A stretch of 23,133 bases of DNA from Hysterium pulicare CBS 123377 (GCA_000467715.1 AJFK01000471.1:1-23133); one strand, 5' to 3'. Counted from the first letter of the stretch, positions 1 to 8,814 are shown. Numbers and translations: made by a program. Notes: generated by a model from the sequence alone, not told the origin.

Positions 1-14
1 CTGTTTACATCTTT

Positions 15-50
15 ACTCAGTCGATTACTCCGTCGATTACTCAGTCGACG
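15..50. repeat. 12-bp tandem repeat, three copies
   Basis: Three consecutive 12-mers of the form ACTCMGTCGATT occupy 15-26, 27-38 and 39-50. The middle copy differs by one base and the last by two. They lie about 120-150 bases upstream of the DUF885 start, in its probable promoter or 5' leader. Each copy carries the core GTCGA. No known factor is assigned. Confidence 0.7.
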
Positions 51-166
51 CTGTCAAAACTCCGACAAGAAGGGGATTATCCATTCCTGATTGGACACCT
101 TAACGGGCGGCTCGAACAGTTCCCACGTTCATGAGGGTTCCTCTAGTGGACCACCCTCCATTCACC

Positions 167-1924
167 ATGGGAAAGTCTCGGCATGACATGTCCGCATCAG
201 ATAACATCTCTGCAGCCGCATCAATTATTGGGCAATTCGAGCACATAAACATCGACGATTATAGCGATGAACGATCAACGAGCCATACGGCTGAACCAGT
301 ACAGGAGCGCATCACACGAGTCCGCGAAGATCTAGGGAATCTTCAGAAATTCTATAACGTCGATACCTCACCAAATCGGCGAGACCGGCTGAAGAAATAC
401 TTCGAAGATGAGCTACAAGGGTTGAAGAAGGCTCCGTTTAATATCTATAACCAGGAAGAGAAGGTCGATTATCTCTTATTGAAGAGTTTTCTGGAGCTCA
501 ATCTCTGGGATTTAAGTCGGGATGCGGAGATGGATAAAAAGATGGAGGACCTTCTCCCTTTTGCGCCCACCATCATTCGCCTTATCGAGGATAGGCAGCA
601 AGGGCGAGCGAAGGACGCAAAGGGGGCCGCTCAAGATTTGTTCGAGGTTCAGAAGCAGATATCAACGATCGAAAAGCGCGTTGCAGCTAAAAAGATGAAG
701 GTGGAGAAGTTCATTGCTTTCCGCGCCGTAAAGGCGATAACGCGATTTCGCGGCCTGCTCGCAGAATGGTTCGAATTCTTCAAAGGCTACGACCCCATGT
801 TCACCTGGTGGGTTGCCGAGCCGTATCCCAAGGTTGACAAAGCTCTCGCAGGTTTTGCTGATGTTATCTCAGAAATCCTTGTCGGCGTCAGACCTGGAGA
901 TGAGGATGCCTTAGTAGGAGAGCCCATTGGTCGTGAAGGCTTGATGCATGACTTGGATGCCGAGAAAATCCCATACACGCCTGAAGAGCTCATCAAGATT
1001 GGTGAATCAGAGTATAAATGGTGTGAGGCGGAGATGCAAAATGCCTCAGACGAGCTCGGGTATTCGAATTGGCGTGACGCCCTCGAGCACGTTAAGAATC
1101 TCTACGTAGAGCCTGGAAAACAACCACAACTCATCCGCGATCTCACGGATGAAGCGACGGAATACGTCAAGAAGCACGACCTTGTCACCGTCCCCACAAT
1201 CTGCGAAGAAACCTGGCGAATGTTTATGATGTCTCCGGCCCGCCAGAAAGTCAACCCATTCTTCCTGGGCGGTACGTCAATCATTGTTTCCTATCCGACC
1301 GACACCATGGACCACGAAGCAAAACTCATGAGCTTACGCGGAAATAATATTCATTTCTCCCGGGCCACCGTCTTCCATGAAATGATCCCCGGTCATCACC
1401 TCCAAATGCACATGATGACGCGAAAACGGCCTTACCGAATGCTGTTCTTCACGCCGTTTTGCACCGAAGGCTGGGCCTTCTATTGGGAGATGGTGCTCTG
1501 GGATAAGGAAAGCTGGAAGAAAACGCCCGAGAATCGCATCGGGATGCTATTTTGGCGGATGCATCGATGCGCGCGTATCATCTTTTCTTTGAAGTTTCAT
1601 TTGGGTCAGATGACACCGCAGGAATGTATTGACTTGCTGGTTGACTGGGTGGGACACGAGCGTGCAACGGCGGAAGGAGAAGTAAGAAGGAGTTTCAATG
1701 GCGATTATAGCCCACTTTACCAAGCTGGGTATATGCTTGGTGGACTACAGCTGTACGCGTTGAGGAAGGAAGTAGTGGATACGGGAAAGATGACTGAGAA
1801 GCAGTTCCACGATCGATTTTTGGTGGAGAATCAGATGCCGGTGGAGTTGTTCAGAGCGCTGACAATGGAAAAGCCTTTGGATCCGGACTTCAAAGCTTCG
1901 TGGAGGTTTTACGAGGGTATGTAG
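167..1924 (+). CDS. DUF885 family protein, putative zinc metallopeptidase-like
   Basis: This is a single-exon gene. The frame is open from an ATG at 131 (597 aa), but the in-frame ATG at 167 has a much better start context (CACCATGG; T at -3 for the first), so I choose 167 (585 aa). Numbered from 131, the family hallmark HEMIPGHH lies at residues 416-423, followed by TEGWAFYWE about 35 residues on. These are the paired motifs of DUF885 proteins and resemble the HExxH plus downstream Glu arrangement of gluzincin peptidases. The N-terminal half is mostly helical and charged. No signal peptide is visible, so the protein is probably cytosolic. The length fits the usual ~550-600 aa, and the C-terminus looks complete. 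Family assignment is firm. Peptidase activity and substrate are inferred; some databases label relatives X-Pro dipeptidyl-peptidase without a clear mechanism. Confidence 0.9.
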   Translation: MGKSRHDMSASDNISAAASIIGQFEHINIDDYSDERSTSHTAEPVQERITRVREDLGNLQKFYNVDTSPNRRDRLKKYFEDELQGLKKAPFNIYNQEEKVDYLLLKSFLELNLWDLSRDAEMDKKMEDLLPFAPTIIRLIEDRQQGRAKDAKGAAQDLFEVQKQISTIEKRVAAKKMKVEKFIAFRAVKAITRFRGLLAEWFEFFKGYDPMFTWWVAEPYPKVDKALAGFADVISEILVGVRPGDEDALVGEPIGREGLMHDLDAEKIPYTPEELIKIGESEYKWCEAEMQNASDELGYSNWRDALEHVKNLYVEPGKQPQLIRDLTDEATEYVKKHDLVTVPTICEETWRMFMMSPARQKVNPFFLGGTSIIVSYPTDTMDHEAKLMSLRGNNIHFSRATVFHEMIPGHHLQMHMMTRKRPYRMLFFTPFCTEGWAFYWEMVLWDKESWKKTPENRIGMLFWRMHRCARIIFSLKFHLGQMTPQECIDLLVDWVGHERATAEGEVRRSFNGDYSPLYQAGYMLGGLQLYALRKEVVDTGKMTEKQFHDRFLVENQMPVELFRALTMEKPLDPDFKASWRFYEGM

Positions 1925-2153
1925 CTGTTTCGATGCTTCCGATTCCAACAGTATCTTAGCCTTTTACTTGCTACGCCTTTGCTGTGAGAGCTTTTAGGGC
2001 GTGGACATGACGTCAACCCGTTTCAACGCGGCGACCGTGTCCATTCTTCACCGTTATCTTTGCATATGACTCAACTGGACTCTGAAGCTAAAAATCCGGT
2101 TGATGTCTGTACGTGCACACTCAAAGAAGCTATTTAGAAACGAGGAGAGTTGG

Positions 2154-2217
2154 GTCTGTGGTGTAGGGGTTAACTGGATGTGAGTCGCGTAGCAGAGCTC
2201 CAATCGGCCATGCAGAC
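2154..2217 (+). other. tRNA-like / SINE-head-like stretch, weak
   Basis: The stretch starts GTCTGTG and ends TGCAGAC, which can pair over seven positions with two G-T pairs. Just inside the 5' arm is TGGTGTAGGGGTTA, close to an RNA polymerase III A box. GAGTCGCGTAGCAGA resembles the anticodon arm of eukaryotic tRNA-Asp. The B-box position reads GAGCTCCAATC, a poor match to GGTTCGANTCC, and the whole is about 64 nt, shorter than a tRNA. It could be a decayed tRNA, a tRNA-derived SINE head, or chance. Confidence 0.2.
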
Positions 2218-2891
2218 AGTGGAGAGGTTATTTGAGTGATTTAAGGAGAGCTGACGAATACCTGACCTGTCATGATCCCGCCACATGTTGGTTAGCTTAT
2301 CATACATTCTTATCCAGTGATGAACGATCCTCGGTAGTGTTGCGAAGCGTGGGATACCCAGACTTTGACTGACGTTAGGTTCTACGCCTGGACTATTCTA
2401 TTGTAAGACGAGTTTTGCTTGATCTCGCTCGTTCCTTTTCTGGCTCCATTCAATAGTGTTGACTGGCCTCAAAGCTCATGAACTATGGTACGACCATATG
2501 TTTGTCCTCTCCGTATAACGTGTTGAAAGTGAATCAGTAGATTGAAGTAGAGAGGAAAGATGGAAAGCCCATTCAGGGGTTTTGTACGAGGTGACTGAGC
2601 TCCATGGGCCATTGGCTAAGTTACCTCCAACATAACAAAAGAAAATTGAAGGCAGAAATGTGGTTGAATTTCCAGTTAGGATATTTTGGCTACGATACCA
2701 AGTGTCGATGTGTACCCATTGCGGGGAAAGTAAGATGCCCTTGGAGGTGCCTGCTCCATGATTCTACGTAGTACGAATGTTTGAATGGATGGCTTATTGA
2801 AGGATGTGAGAGATTTCAAGATCTCAAGTCTCTCTTTCCAGTGTACGTAGTATTGAAAAGTTATACCTGCAACATCTTTTATGCTGCTGAC

Positions 2892-2974
2892 GGCTACATA
2901 CGTCTCTAGAACTATGGTACCAAGATTGAATAGTATACGCGGATAGCAAGAAGAGCCAGCACGATGTTGGCGCG
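2892..2974 (+). repeat. diverged duplicated segment, copy A
   Basis: This 83-base segment aligns with 3138-3220 along its whole length with one small gap in each copy. Shared blocks include CTCTAGA, TATAC, AGCAAGAA and AGCC. By eye about two thirds to three quarters of positions match. Many differences are transitions, as expected from RIP-type decay. No coding function is apparent. Confidence 0.6.
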
Positions 2975-3137
2975 CAGCCCTCACTCAAATGAACTAGGAT
3001 ACCCACTGGAGGCATATGCACCATAACACAATAGGCTACCTACAACAGGTGTGCTATTCCATTAGATCTTTTGTCTCTTTTCCCTGTCTACAATCATGTA
3101 GACAGCTAGTTATTGGACGTGTTTCATATCTGCTCGA

Positions 3138-3220
3138 GGCCAGATACGCCTCTAGAGCTACGTTCCGGAGGTCAAACCGGATATACGGACAGCAAGAAAA
3201 GCCATCACGGAGTTAGAGCG
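3138..3220 (+). repeat. diverged duplicated segment, copy B
   Basis: Direct-orientation partner of 2892-2974, with starts 246 bases apart. The shared stretch begins at GGCC(A)GATACG and runs to AGAGCG. Flanking sequence outside the 83 bases is not obviously alike, so this is a short duplicated unit or two remnants of one dispersed repeat. Confidence 0.6.
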
Positions 3221-3893
3221 TACGTAGACTAGGGAAAACATGACGCTCACAGCGCATTAGCATGCTCTGTTGGCGTATGAAACCCCTGAATGGGCCTTCC
3301 ATCCCTCTTCTCATCTTCAATCTACGGATTCACTTCAAATACTATTAGATAGCGCGAGCCTTCTGATTTCCCTTTATATAGGGGATATGAGGTCAAAGCT
3401 TCAGGCCGTGTTAAGAGCTAATCGCAATAGTCTTGGGACGTTAATGAGAAAGTATTTGGGAGCATACAATGGAACTACTCTCTTACAAACCAAAGGGGAT
3501 AGAACGGAAATCTTCATCTAACAGAGACAGCTTTGATATCGCTGTCCTGGCAAGTTGATTGGTATAATCGCCTTGCCTGTCGAAATTTTACTGTAGCAGT
3601 GAGCTCCTGGTCGCCAAAAAGAAAGGCGAATTTTCATCAGTACCACTATAGGCGTACAAGAGCCCGTATGGACCGGGGACATTTCTATCTTCTCTCTTTA
3701 TGGATAACACGACACTCTATCTGTTAAAGTCCCCTATCATGTATATTTCGAGCAACTTGCCGTGCCGACTTGGGTGTTTCCCTAAGGCGAGCACAACAAT
3801 GGGTGTAACACGCTAAAGAATGATTTTCGGTTTCGCGAGTTATCCGCTGGCATAGTTTAAAGAGTGGACGGGTGTCGGTCCCGTAGAGCATGA

Positions 3894-4121
3894 AAGAGCT
3901 TTCTGTCCGGCAAAAGCTTCGGAAGGACTGGGAAAGGAGTATCGGAAATGAATGCAAAAGTATGGAATGAGGATTCACCGAGTAGACTCCACGAGACGAT
4001 TAACCCGAAAGGGAAGTTTGAGACTTGGGCGCAGAGAAATGATACGTTGAAAACGATTACGAGGAAGGCAGGGCATTTGATGCCGGCTGAGCTGCCTGGT
4101 GGGAGGTTCTTGAATTATTGA
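3894..4121 (+). pseudogene. possible C-terminal fragment of an unrecognised protein
   Basis: The frame is open for 75 codons before the stop at 4119-4121. The first ATG is at 3948, leaving 57 residues. The peptide looks protein-like, with a balanced charge pattern (NPKGKFETW, TRKAGHLMP, GGRFLNY). The AGHLMP piece is faintly like the AGHMVP loop of serine carboxypeptidases, but the rest does not support that family. No splice acceptor or upstream exon was found. It may be the remnant 3' end of a gene whose remainder has decayed to the left, or a chance frame. Confidence 0.25.
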
Positions 4122-4169
4122 TACCTTTTTATTTCTTCACCACGATATCTGCAGTATTTTGGCTTTGAA

Positions 4170-4763
4170 TCAACTATTTCCCATTTTCTTGCTCCCCGAC
4201 TTGATATTTGTAATTCCCTGCAAGCCTTCTATAACCCTGGCTAGCTCTTCATTCGACGGCGTGACAACCATACACCTGACCTCCATACTCCTCCACAGCC
4301 CGCCTACAGGCCTGATCTCCGGCATGAACACAGCGGTATTTACAAATCCAGTTCCGCCCACATGTGCACATCCTGGGTTTGCAAATAGCCTAGCCTCACA
4401 TTTATCCTCCTCCTCTGCGACGAAGACACCGCAGCGGCCGGCGCTTGGTAGGTCATAGCAACTGCCTTTCATGTACTGCGATGCTGGTTTAGGTAGCTCA
4501 AGGGTATGAAGGACGTGACCACGACATCGCTTAGGGCCGCCGCTGCCGGCATAGGATATGGCTAGTATTGGAAGGGTTTTATCGGTTGTGGGCGGTGGCT
4601 TGACTTCGACTGCAGGCTCGGATGTGTTGTGTACTTCGTGTGGGCTTACGTCGTTTACTAGAAGCGATTGAGACCTCGGTCTTGGAGCGAGCAGTATCGT
4701 AGTGAAGGTCAGGAGGAGGACGAAGAGAAGGACGAAGGAGATTTGGTAAATGCGTGGATGCAT
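4170..4763 (-). CDS. hypothetical single-pass or secreted protein, 197 aa
   Basis: This is a single-exon gene. Residues 8-26 are a strong hydrophobic stretch (SFVLLFVLLLTFTTILLAP) after a short basic N-terminus, so the protein is either type II membrane-anchored or secreted. A Ser/Pro-rich linker follows to about residue 65. The rest is a compact domain with six cysteines (in KRCRG, GSCYD, GRCGV, DKCEA, PGCAH and VRCMV), likely forming disulfides outside the cytosol. One possible N-glycosylation site is NTS at 46-48. The pattern suggests a fungal lineage-specific extracytosolic domain. I do not recognise the family and assign no function. The two nearest confident genes are over 2 kb away on the left and the decayed secreted gene at 5861 on the right. 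Confidence 0.75.
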   Translation of the reverse strand: MHPRIYQISFVLLFVLLLTFTTILLAPRPRSQSLLVNDVSPHEVHNTSEPAVEVKPPPTTDKTLPILAISYAGSGGPKRCRGHVLHTLELPKPASQYMKGSCYDLPSAGRCGVFVAEEEDKCEARLFANPGCAHVGGTGFVNTAVFMPEIRPVGGLWRSMEVRCMVVTPSNEELARVIEGLQGITNIKSGSKKMGNS

Positions 4764-4899
4764 TTGAGGGTTCTTTAGGGGACTGTGGACAGTATTCAGT
4801 CTGGTGCAAGCGACAGATTGGGCGAAGTAGTGCTAACGACTCTTCCAAAGAGTATGCAAGAAGGGTACAATATCATTCTGAACGTAGTTTTGAAGGACG

Positions 4900-5217
4900 A
4901 TGGATGAGTGCTTGAAGCTCGTTTCACTTGGCCTGCTTTTGACCTTGGCGTTGGTGCCTGCTCCCTATCCATCCCATCGCCCACCTCGTACGATTTCGAA
5001 TCTGGAGAAACTCCCTACGATTTTCACCACCCGTTATTGCGCGACGGGTTCTAGCTGTCCAGCGATATTATATCAAACTTGTGCAGCCACAAACCTCCCC
5101 TGGAGTTTCAAAACCGCCCCAGTCACAGCAAAGCCTCCAGAAGTAATCGTGAGCCTGACAGAAGCAGCTATGAGCTTTGCGATCGATACCGGATGTCACA
5201 TAGATACCCCGAGCTAA
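4900..5217 (+). CDS. doubtful small ORF with signal-like N-terminus
   Basis: A 105-codon ORF starts about 140 bases upstream of, and divergent from, the 197-aa gene. It begins MDECLKLVSLGLLLTLALVP, which could act as a signal peptide, and four further cysteines follow. The rest is low in complexity and Thr/Pro/Ala-rich, with no recognisable domain. A good hydrophobic start can occur by chance in a leader region, and the other strand is also open across part of it. I list it as a candidate only. Confidence 0.2.
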   Translation: MDECLKLVSLGLLLTLALVPAPYPSHRPPRTISNLEKLPTIFTTRYCATGSSCPAILYQTCAATNLPWSFKTAPVTAKPPEVIVSLTEAAMSFAIDTGCHIDTPS

Positions 5218-5860
5218 TGGCAAGCTCTCAGCTCCATGCCATTACATGGTGGCAATTTAAATTTCATAAGTTTCGCTAATCTCCTCAATACCATCTTAGA
5301 CTTTCCTGGCCGCAAGGAGTAAGTCGGACGACGCGTTTCGAATATCCAGTTGTCCTCTCGTTATCCTGTCTGCGCCTAGATGCTGGCTTACCCCCAATTA
5401 CCGCAAGTGTGAGCTCTTACAGATTGATAAACTGCCAATTCTACTGTTAGGGCGATGATCTCAAAAAGTCTTATATCTCCTTTCCCACATCTTTTGAGCA
5501 TATCACTTTACACATATTGTGTACTTCCAAAGCTCTGGCCTGCCGAGCTTGCCGTTCTTGTAGTCTCGTAGAACCTAGCTACCAGGGCCACCTTTTCGCT
5601 TGCGGCTTACCCAACCACTCCCAACTCACCGGAAGAGTATGTCTTGATTAACCACTGTACGGACATGCGAGATTCCCAGCATCAATTGCCAATTAATTCC
5701 GCTCAAGAGGTCTATTTGCGGGGTATATCTTTCGGCGTTTCCACGCCACTAACACCTCACCCACGCCTAACCGGCATGCCGGGAACATTTAGGTATTGAA
5801 GTAGCAGAAAGCTCCGCAGAGTTCTTCTACTTAACCTTAGGCATTTGTCTGTAAGCAATC
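5218..5860. other. intergenic, no gene seen
   Basis: No open frame of interest. It ends in the probable promoter of the decayed secreted-protein gene at 5861, which contains a perfect 12-bp palindrome at 5771-5782. Nothing else stands out. Confidence 0.5.
5771..5782. promoter_or_regulatory. perfect palindrome, possible zinc-cluster factor site
   Basis: CCGGCATGCCGG is a perfect 12-bp palindrome with CCG and CGG triplets at its ends, about 80 bases before the ATG at 5861. Zn2Cys6 regulators bind paired CGG triplets, so a binding site is conceivable. A site of this size can also arise by chance. Confidence 0.25.
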
Positions 5861-6750
5861 ATGAAGTTCTTCACCACACTCTCCCTCGCCGCCCTCGCCG
5901 GGAACCTCAATCGCCTCGCTCAGTTGCACGATTGCTGCACCTTCGGTGACACAGAGGTATTGTGAATGGGATGGGTGCGAGGCATTTGCTACCCAGACTG
6001 CTAGCGCTGTGATTCATGCGGGATGTGTCGCTGACTGTAGTGCTTCAGACGAGTAAGTAGACAGGAATGCAAACCCACCTTTGTACGACTCTGTTTGACG
6101 CAGCTGCTTTCCAGCCAGTGGTTTAAACTATACGACGGATCATTTATACGAGCAACGAACGAAACCTTGAAAGGCTGCCGATATGTGGGCGAGCCGTATG
6201 CCATTAAAGGTAACCGAGACTACTTCGTCCCTCCATTCGCATACGTTGACCATAAACAGGCCTGCCACGCTGCTTCGACCAAGCACAAAAACTCAAGCCG
6301 ACGGACTGTGCTGCCTCGTCAAGTTCCGGAATGGCGAAGCGAATCGCTGCCCCAACCATACTCGGTAAAGAACCAGCTCCATTTCCCTCTGTTGCTAGCT
6401 TGTGCCAACTTGGCGTTGCAGTTACGAGTCCCACTCCTACTATGAGTATGAGTTCGGGGATGCCCATGAGCATGCCCTCAGGTCCACACACTATACTTGG
6501 AGGAAGTACTATGTCTCTGGTCCGAGCGAGGCAGATGAGCATGCCCTCGGGTGTTCACACCATGCCTGGAGGGAGTATAATGAGCATGGCGCCAATCATG
6601 TCGATGAGTATGCCTTCCGGCCCCCATACTATGCCTGGAGGGAGCACCATGAGTATGGTCCGAGTCAGGCAGATGAGCATGCCGTCAGGTGTTCACACCA
6701 TGTCTGGAGGGAGTACAATGAATACGGTTCCCACCACCTCTACGAGACAT
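5861..6750 (+). pseudogene. decayed gene for a secreted Cys-containing protein with Met-rich repeats
   Basis: The left end encodes a good signal peptide (MKFFTTLSLAALAG). A cysteine-containing stretch follows at about 5900-6050 (motifs RYCEWDGCEAF and HAGCVADC), ending at a consensus donor GTAAGT at 6052. Another Cys-bearing stretch lies near 6300-6362, and the right end is a run of four 69-base units coding MSMPSG-type peptides (6466-6741), with a stop just after. These parts do not form one open reading frame, so the gene looks broken in a few places, or else its exon structure is more complex than I can see. Codon third positions vary silently among the repeats, so the protein was once selected. 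MxM and HxM motifs would suit copper binding, but that is inference. I recognise no family. Confidence 0.45.
6466..6741 (+). repeat. four 69-bp tandem repeats encoding 23-residue Met/Ser/Pro/Gly units
   Basis: Units begin at 6466, 6535, 6604 and 6673, each with ATGAG[CT]ATGCC. The translated unit is MSMPSG[PV]HTM[PS]GGS followed by a variable nine residues. Units 1 and 3 resemble each other (GPHT, VR-R-Q ending), as do units 2 and 4 (GVHT), giving a 138-bp higher-order period. In this frame the differences in the conserved core are mostly third-base changes (CCC/CCT/CCG, TCA/TCG/TCC, GGT/GGC). A second frame is also open across the array, because the unit length is a multiple of three. Confidence 0.85.
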
Positions 6751-7110
6751 TGATTATGCTAGCGCAAAACGTCTATTTAATAGACGTCAAGCTCAATCAT
6801 TTACTTCTCATCTCTGTCAACTCGCTTTTTACCTTTAGCGAGCGTGTGCGTAATTCTATCAGATTTCCGGCCAGCTTAAGTCACACGTTGGACTTTGGAG
6901 CGTAGGAAACATAATATTGCCGAATTGAAAGAGTTTTTTAGGAGAATGTATGAAAACTCCCTCCATAACTTTCGTCCACCATGGCAGCGCCATTAGCCGT
7001 CACCAAAGCCCTTCAGATCTACGATTCGCCCTCCCGCAGCGGCTGAATCACCTCCAACCTATAGAGCTTCACTACTCTATGAGCTATCACGAGCTACCGG
7101 TACAGCAGTC

Positions 7111-7329
7111 ATGGTACTCTTAGCGGCCCTTCTTGTTCTCCTTTTTATCTTCCATGGCCCATCCGCGGCTGAAATGATCAGTGTCCCAAACCAACTGATA
7201 TCTGGCTTCCATCATCGCCGATTTCCTATCACCCACCTCATATCCCTCGATACACCCAAGATCCAACCCGGTTCTAACGCAACCTCCTTTGAGTGGTGGT
7301 ACTTCGACGCGTCGCGTCTTACTACTTAA
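7111..7329 (+). pseudogene. 5' fragment of a CrtC-like / kievitone hydratase-like gene
   Basis: The 72-codon frame starts with a signal peptide or signal anchor (MVLLAALLVLLFIFHGPSAA) and ends shortly after NATSFEWWYFDAS. FEWWYFD is the first hallmark block of the hydroxyneurosporene-synthase/CrtC-like fold shared by kievitone hydratases, AttH and several fungal Diels-Alderases, which are usually about 350-400 aa. The remaining ~300 residues are not found in any frame downstream to 8180. I read it as a truncated relic rather than a functional 72-aa protein. The original may have been a secreted hydratase or a secondary-metabolism cyclase, and the fragment cannot decide between them. Confidence 0.55.
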
Positions 7330-8637
7330 GTGGTAGGTATCTCGGCAATAGCCGATAACCGATCTGAAACATCCCGAGGTCTGAAAAGGGGGAATCACGT
7401 GGTAGACCCATACACCCCCACAAGATGGATGATTTTCTAATACCACATTCTCGTTTGCGGTGGCAATGACGAAAGCCGTTGTCTGCCAAGGAGTTGGCCC
7501 TTTAATAACAGATCGTGGAAATCGTTCATCAGTTCTAGTGTGAAGGGTATGCATATTGTTTGGGCTCGGAGAAGATTAACCAAGCTAGCTGCCCTTATAA
7601 GGCGTTTCCGGAAAGTGTCTAGAGTTACAAGCCTGAAGTAACTGTAATTTGTTCGTCCAGGTTTATTGAAGTCCTCGGAACCCCTGTTTCTTGCAAGACC
7701 TTATCGATAAGCCTGTTAGCCGTGGACTTCATCACAGTACTCTCAGTACTCCTCTCCGATTGCCCCAAGTTGCGCAAGTAGTTCTACCCATCTTATGAAA
7801 TATATTATCTACATAAGGCAGTTTAGTTCAACGTCGCACGCCTTTCATATTCGAATACTCGACCTATGAATGTCACCTTCAACGAGCAACCCACCTAAAC
7901 TCCTCCGCTAGAATTTTCTCCGTAGCCCTAGGCATGGAGTGCGATTTTGAATTAAGAGTAGATTGAAGGCCACTGCGCAGCCCTCTCCGGAACGCCAAAG
8001 CCTTTCCCGCGCATCGTCAAAGCTTACATGCAACATTGGCCAATTGACCGGATTCCTTTGCGCGCCACATCAAGTATAGATCTGCATACCCGTCGGCCGA
8101 TATGAAGTCTGGGGTTACTGCCTACGTACTCAGAGCCTCATCTGTGCATCATCAAAACTTACATGAAATAGACCGGCCAGCGAATCACATGCCGTTATGT
8201 ACTTAGGTAAACCCCAGATTCGTGTCGGCCGATACAAGCGAATCCGGGGCAAGTGCCTACCAATGGCACGGGCTAAGTGTTTCATTTCAAGGCCGTCGCC
8301 GCTGACCAGTCAGCTCCGGCGCATTCTCATTATTGTCTCTAGATTGACCCGAAAGGTACAACAATTTTCATCAATCATGCAGTAGGTTACCGAACATTCA
8401 TGTCTGTGCTTAGATATACCTTGAGGGCAGCAACAGGTGCATCACACCAGAACAGCAAAAATAGCATTTGCTTGTAGATAAGTTTGTTAAAGGAAGCCGG
8501 ACAAGTGACGAATTGTCTATCTACCTGGCACGTACCCAGATGGTCTGTTCTACCGCAGGCCGGCCTCCAACATCCCAAGTCCAGGGAGACGTACCTGGAT
8601 TTGTATTGTCCGTTATTCAATATTGGACTAAAAAATG
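7330..8637. other. intergenic with a diverged tandem repeat
   Basis: About 1.3 kb without a supported gene. The first part probably held the rest of the CrtC-like gene but no longer shows it. Two related units with a period of about 132-135 bases occupy 8011-8258. The last few hundred bases are the upstream region of the ribonuclease gene. Confidence 0.5.
8011..8258 (+). repeat. diverged tandem duplication, period ~132-135 bp
   Basis: Unit 1 has GCATCGTCAAAGCTTACATG at 8011 and GTCGGCCGATATGAAG at 8092. Unit 2 has GCATCATCAAAACTTACATG at 8146 and GTCGGCCGATACAAG at 8224. Both end in TGCCTAC. The first blocks lie 135 bases apart and the second 132. Differences in the best-kept blocks include G-to-A and T-to-C changes. 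No coding potential was seen. Confidence 0.65.
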
Positions 8638-8645
8638 TATATAAG
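8638..8645 (+). promoter_or_regulatory. TATA box of the ribonuclease gene
   Basis: TATATAAG lies about 170 bases before the ATG at 8815. A C/T-rich, A-interrupted leader (about 8690-8800) follows, typical of well-expressed fungal genes. An intron in the leader is not needed. Confidence 0.6.
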
Positions 8646-8814
8646 AGCCTTCTCTTTCATTCCTGTAGAGTACTGTCTCTCCAGCAGCAACAGCTTCAAT
8701 TACCAACTCATCTACTAAGCCTCAACCTATTCATCCCTCCTTTTTTCCCCAAATTCCAAATTCTCTCTTTCAATCTAACCCCAAGCCCACTCAATCAATC
8801 AAAAGCAAGTAACC

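Larger units (their letters stand above)
1925..4169. other. long low-coding stretch with diverged duplication and weak fragments
   Basis: About 2.2 kb without a gene I can support. It contains a tRNA-like stretch (2154-2217), two related 83-base segments (2892-2974 and 3138-3220) and a short open frame with a coherent peptide at its right end (3894-4121). The other open frames here are short, start without ATG in several cases, and have no recognisable domain or signal peptide. The stretch could be worn-down duplicated or inserted DNA. I see no terminal inverted repeats that would define an element. Confidence 0.5.

Noticed and set aside
3270-3978. Several 60-85 codon frames on both strands
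   Set aside because: No motifs, several lack ATG, and they overlap each other on opposite strands in a region with diverged repeats.
6402-6905. Second open frame across the Met-rich repeats (Tyr/His/Glu-rich peptide)
   Set aside because: Differences between repeat units are silent in the MSMPSG frame, not in this one. It is open only because 69 is a multiple of three.
7120-7554. 144-codon minus-strand frame over the CrtC-like stump
   Set aside because: It is antisense to the recognisable FEWWYFD segment, so it is a shadow frame without motifs.
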